From positions 5,108,747 to 5,172,746 of the forward strand of contig NZ_AP018314.1 in the NCBI RefSeq assembly GCF_002368075.1: a DNA stretch of 64,000 nt, written 5' to 3'. The stretch comes from Sphaerospermopsis kisseleviana NIES-73 (GTDB taxonomy: Bacteria > Cyanobacteriota > Cyanobacteriia > Cyanobacteriales > Nostocaceae). The notes beneath the pieces were generated by a model, which saw only the letters and a list, made by a program, of their open reading frames with translations, searched no databases and had not been told where the DNA came from. Each line of letters opens with the position of its first letter. Position 1 is the stretch's first letter. The position numbers and the translations under genes were made by a program. Positions 63,121-64,000 of the stretch are shown piece after piece.

Positions 63121-64000
63121 TTACACCACAGCAGCACTAGAAGTAGGTTTAGGAGGCTTAATACCAGCAGCAATTCGTGAACGATATAGTTCAACTAATC
63201 GCTGTTCATATTTACCTAAATCATTGTGAATTTCTTTAAAAATTGCCGTTGCTACTGGGTCAGTATACATTGCCGACAAATGGCTAACATCACCAATACC
63301 TGTTTGTACATCACCCAATGCACAACGAATTTGATAGATATCATCACTACCAGTCAATGCAGATTTTACCTTAGCATATTGATTAGCAACATTAGCGCCA
63401 AAAGATGGTTTTTCATGTAATCTATGCAGATAAGTTTCCAGTTTTTGAATGTGACGTTGCTTATTAATTATCATTTCTTGAAACAGGTTTTTTACCTCCT
63501 GTTCAGATTCTTTTTCTAGATACTTTTCTAGAGCTTCTAAAGAATAACGTTCTCCACCTAAAGCAATATTTAAACCTTTAACAATTTCATTCTTGGTTGA
63601 ACCACCCCAAGCATCAGCTAACTTCCACCATTCTGCACTTGTGTCTTTTTCATCAGGCAAATTAGCATCTTTACCACCATAACCTAAACGTTTTAAAAGT
63701 GCCGTTGTAAAAATTGCCAAGTCTCCAGGTTCACGAGATGTAATCAAATTACCATCCACAACTACAGGCTCATCTATATAATTTGCTCCTGCATTACTGA
63801 TATCTTTACGAATAGCAGTAAACCCAGTTACTTGTTTACCTTTGAGTAAATCACCTTCAATTAAAACCTGTGGTCCATGACATATTGCGGCTATTAATTT
63901 ACCTTGCTTCATGGCTTCCCGCACAAAGCAAACTGTGTGACAATTACGCCGCATTTTATCAGGAGCCATACCCCCAGGAATAACCACTGCTGCAAATTCA
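63121..64000 (-). CDS. DJ-1/PfpI family protein with C-terminal helical domain (partial)
   Basis: The 5' end is outside the window: the frame is open to base 64000 (EFAAVVIPGGMAPDKMRR). The visible DJ-1/PfpI part has the nucleophile elbow LIAAICHGPQVLIEGDLLKG (Cys), GANYIDEPVVVDGNLITS and REPGDLAIFTTALLKRL. It continues into an extra ~170-residue helical region (KYLEKESEQEVKNLFQEMII, KQRHIQKLETYLHRL) that looks ferritin-like or stress-protein-like. Such a fusion suggests a general-stress role, but the activity is not known. Confidence 0.85.
   Translation of the reverse strand, partial: EFAAVVIPGGMAPDKMRRNCHTVCFVREAMKQGKLIAAICHGPQVLIEGDLLKGKQVTGFTAIRKDISNAGANYIDEPVVVDGNLITSREPGDLAIFTTALLKRLGYGGKDANLPDEKDTSAEWWKLADAWGGSTKNEIVKGLNIALGGERYSLEALEKYLEKESEQEVKNLFQEMIINKQRHIQKLETYLHRLHEKPSFGANVANQYAKVKSALTGSDDIYQIRCALGDVQTGIGDVSHLSAMYTDPVATAIFKEIHNDLGKYEQRLVELYRSRIAAGIKPPKPTSSAAVV

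Overview
The window reads as chromosomal DNA of a filamentous, Nostocales-type cyanobacterium (Anabaena/Dolichospermum/Nostoc relatives). This rests on psaK, an eight-gene ATP synthase operon that lacks beta and epsilon (encoded elsewhere in cyanobacteria), many HIP1 octamers (GCGATCGC), heptanucleotide short tandem repeats (STRRs) in most gaps, and families such as DUF29, Uma2 and CYP120. No tRNA, rRNA or CRISPR array was seen.

Layout. 0-2.2 kb: psaK and trpF diverge, followed by an antitoxin gene cut by a transposase remnant. 2.5-8.9 kb: atp1-atpB-atpE-atpF2-atpF-atpH-atpA-atpG; five of the seven internal gaps carry short tandem repeats. 9.2-14.1 kb (minus strand): a secreted protein, glucokinase, a histidine phosphatase, then a graveyard holding a DUF433 stub, a broken RNase T2 joined to a TRAP-transporter fragment, and an NADH-dehydrogenase-like flavoprotein that may have lost a SelD partner domain. 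14.2-18.3 kb: two related pentapeptide-repeat proteins and a subtilisin-like protease.

18.6-31.3 kb is the most unusual part. A vWA-domain lipoprotein is divergent from a row of co-directional genes: a four-helix membrane protein, a tubulin/FtsZ-like protein (Tubulin_2 type), a 1090-aa Hsp70/actin-like ATPase, a zinc-ribbon coiled-coil protein, a lipoprotein with an internal membrane helix, a decayed gene remnant, a second Hsp70/actin-like protein with degenerate phosphate-binding motifs, and a coiled-coil protein. Three proteins and the remnant share one roughly 80-residue domain that I cannot name. I interpret the locus as a membrane-associated, nucleotide-driven assembly with tubulin-like and actin-like components; its function is unknown.

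31.5-49.6 kb: an HlyD-type adaptor, a split NmrA-like pseudogene, DUF29, xth, a small zinc-ribbon protein, a folate/biopterin-type transporter, a carotenoid oxygenase convergent with a CYP120-type P450 (a plausible apocarotenoid/retinoid pair), gdhA, several toxin-antitoxin genes (one toxin with a nonsense codon), a DUF1537 kinase and minCDE. 50.3-64 kb: a DUF2182 membrane protein translationally coupled to a tyrosinase, a cell-wall amidase with replaced active-site residues, dnaG, a Uma2 protein, an acetamidase/formamidase, a lipase, ureE-ureF-ureG, a cupin, a small secreted protein and a DJ-1/PfpI protein that runs off the right edge.

Dispersed repeats are abundant: two MITE-like families (three and two copies), a small hairpin family (three copies) and many STRRs. 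Some of them form parts of predicted N- or C-termini.
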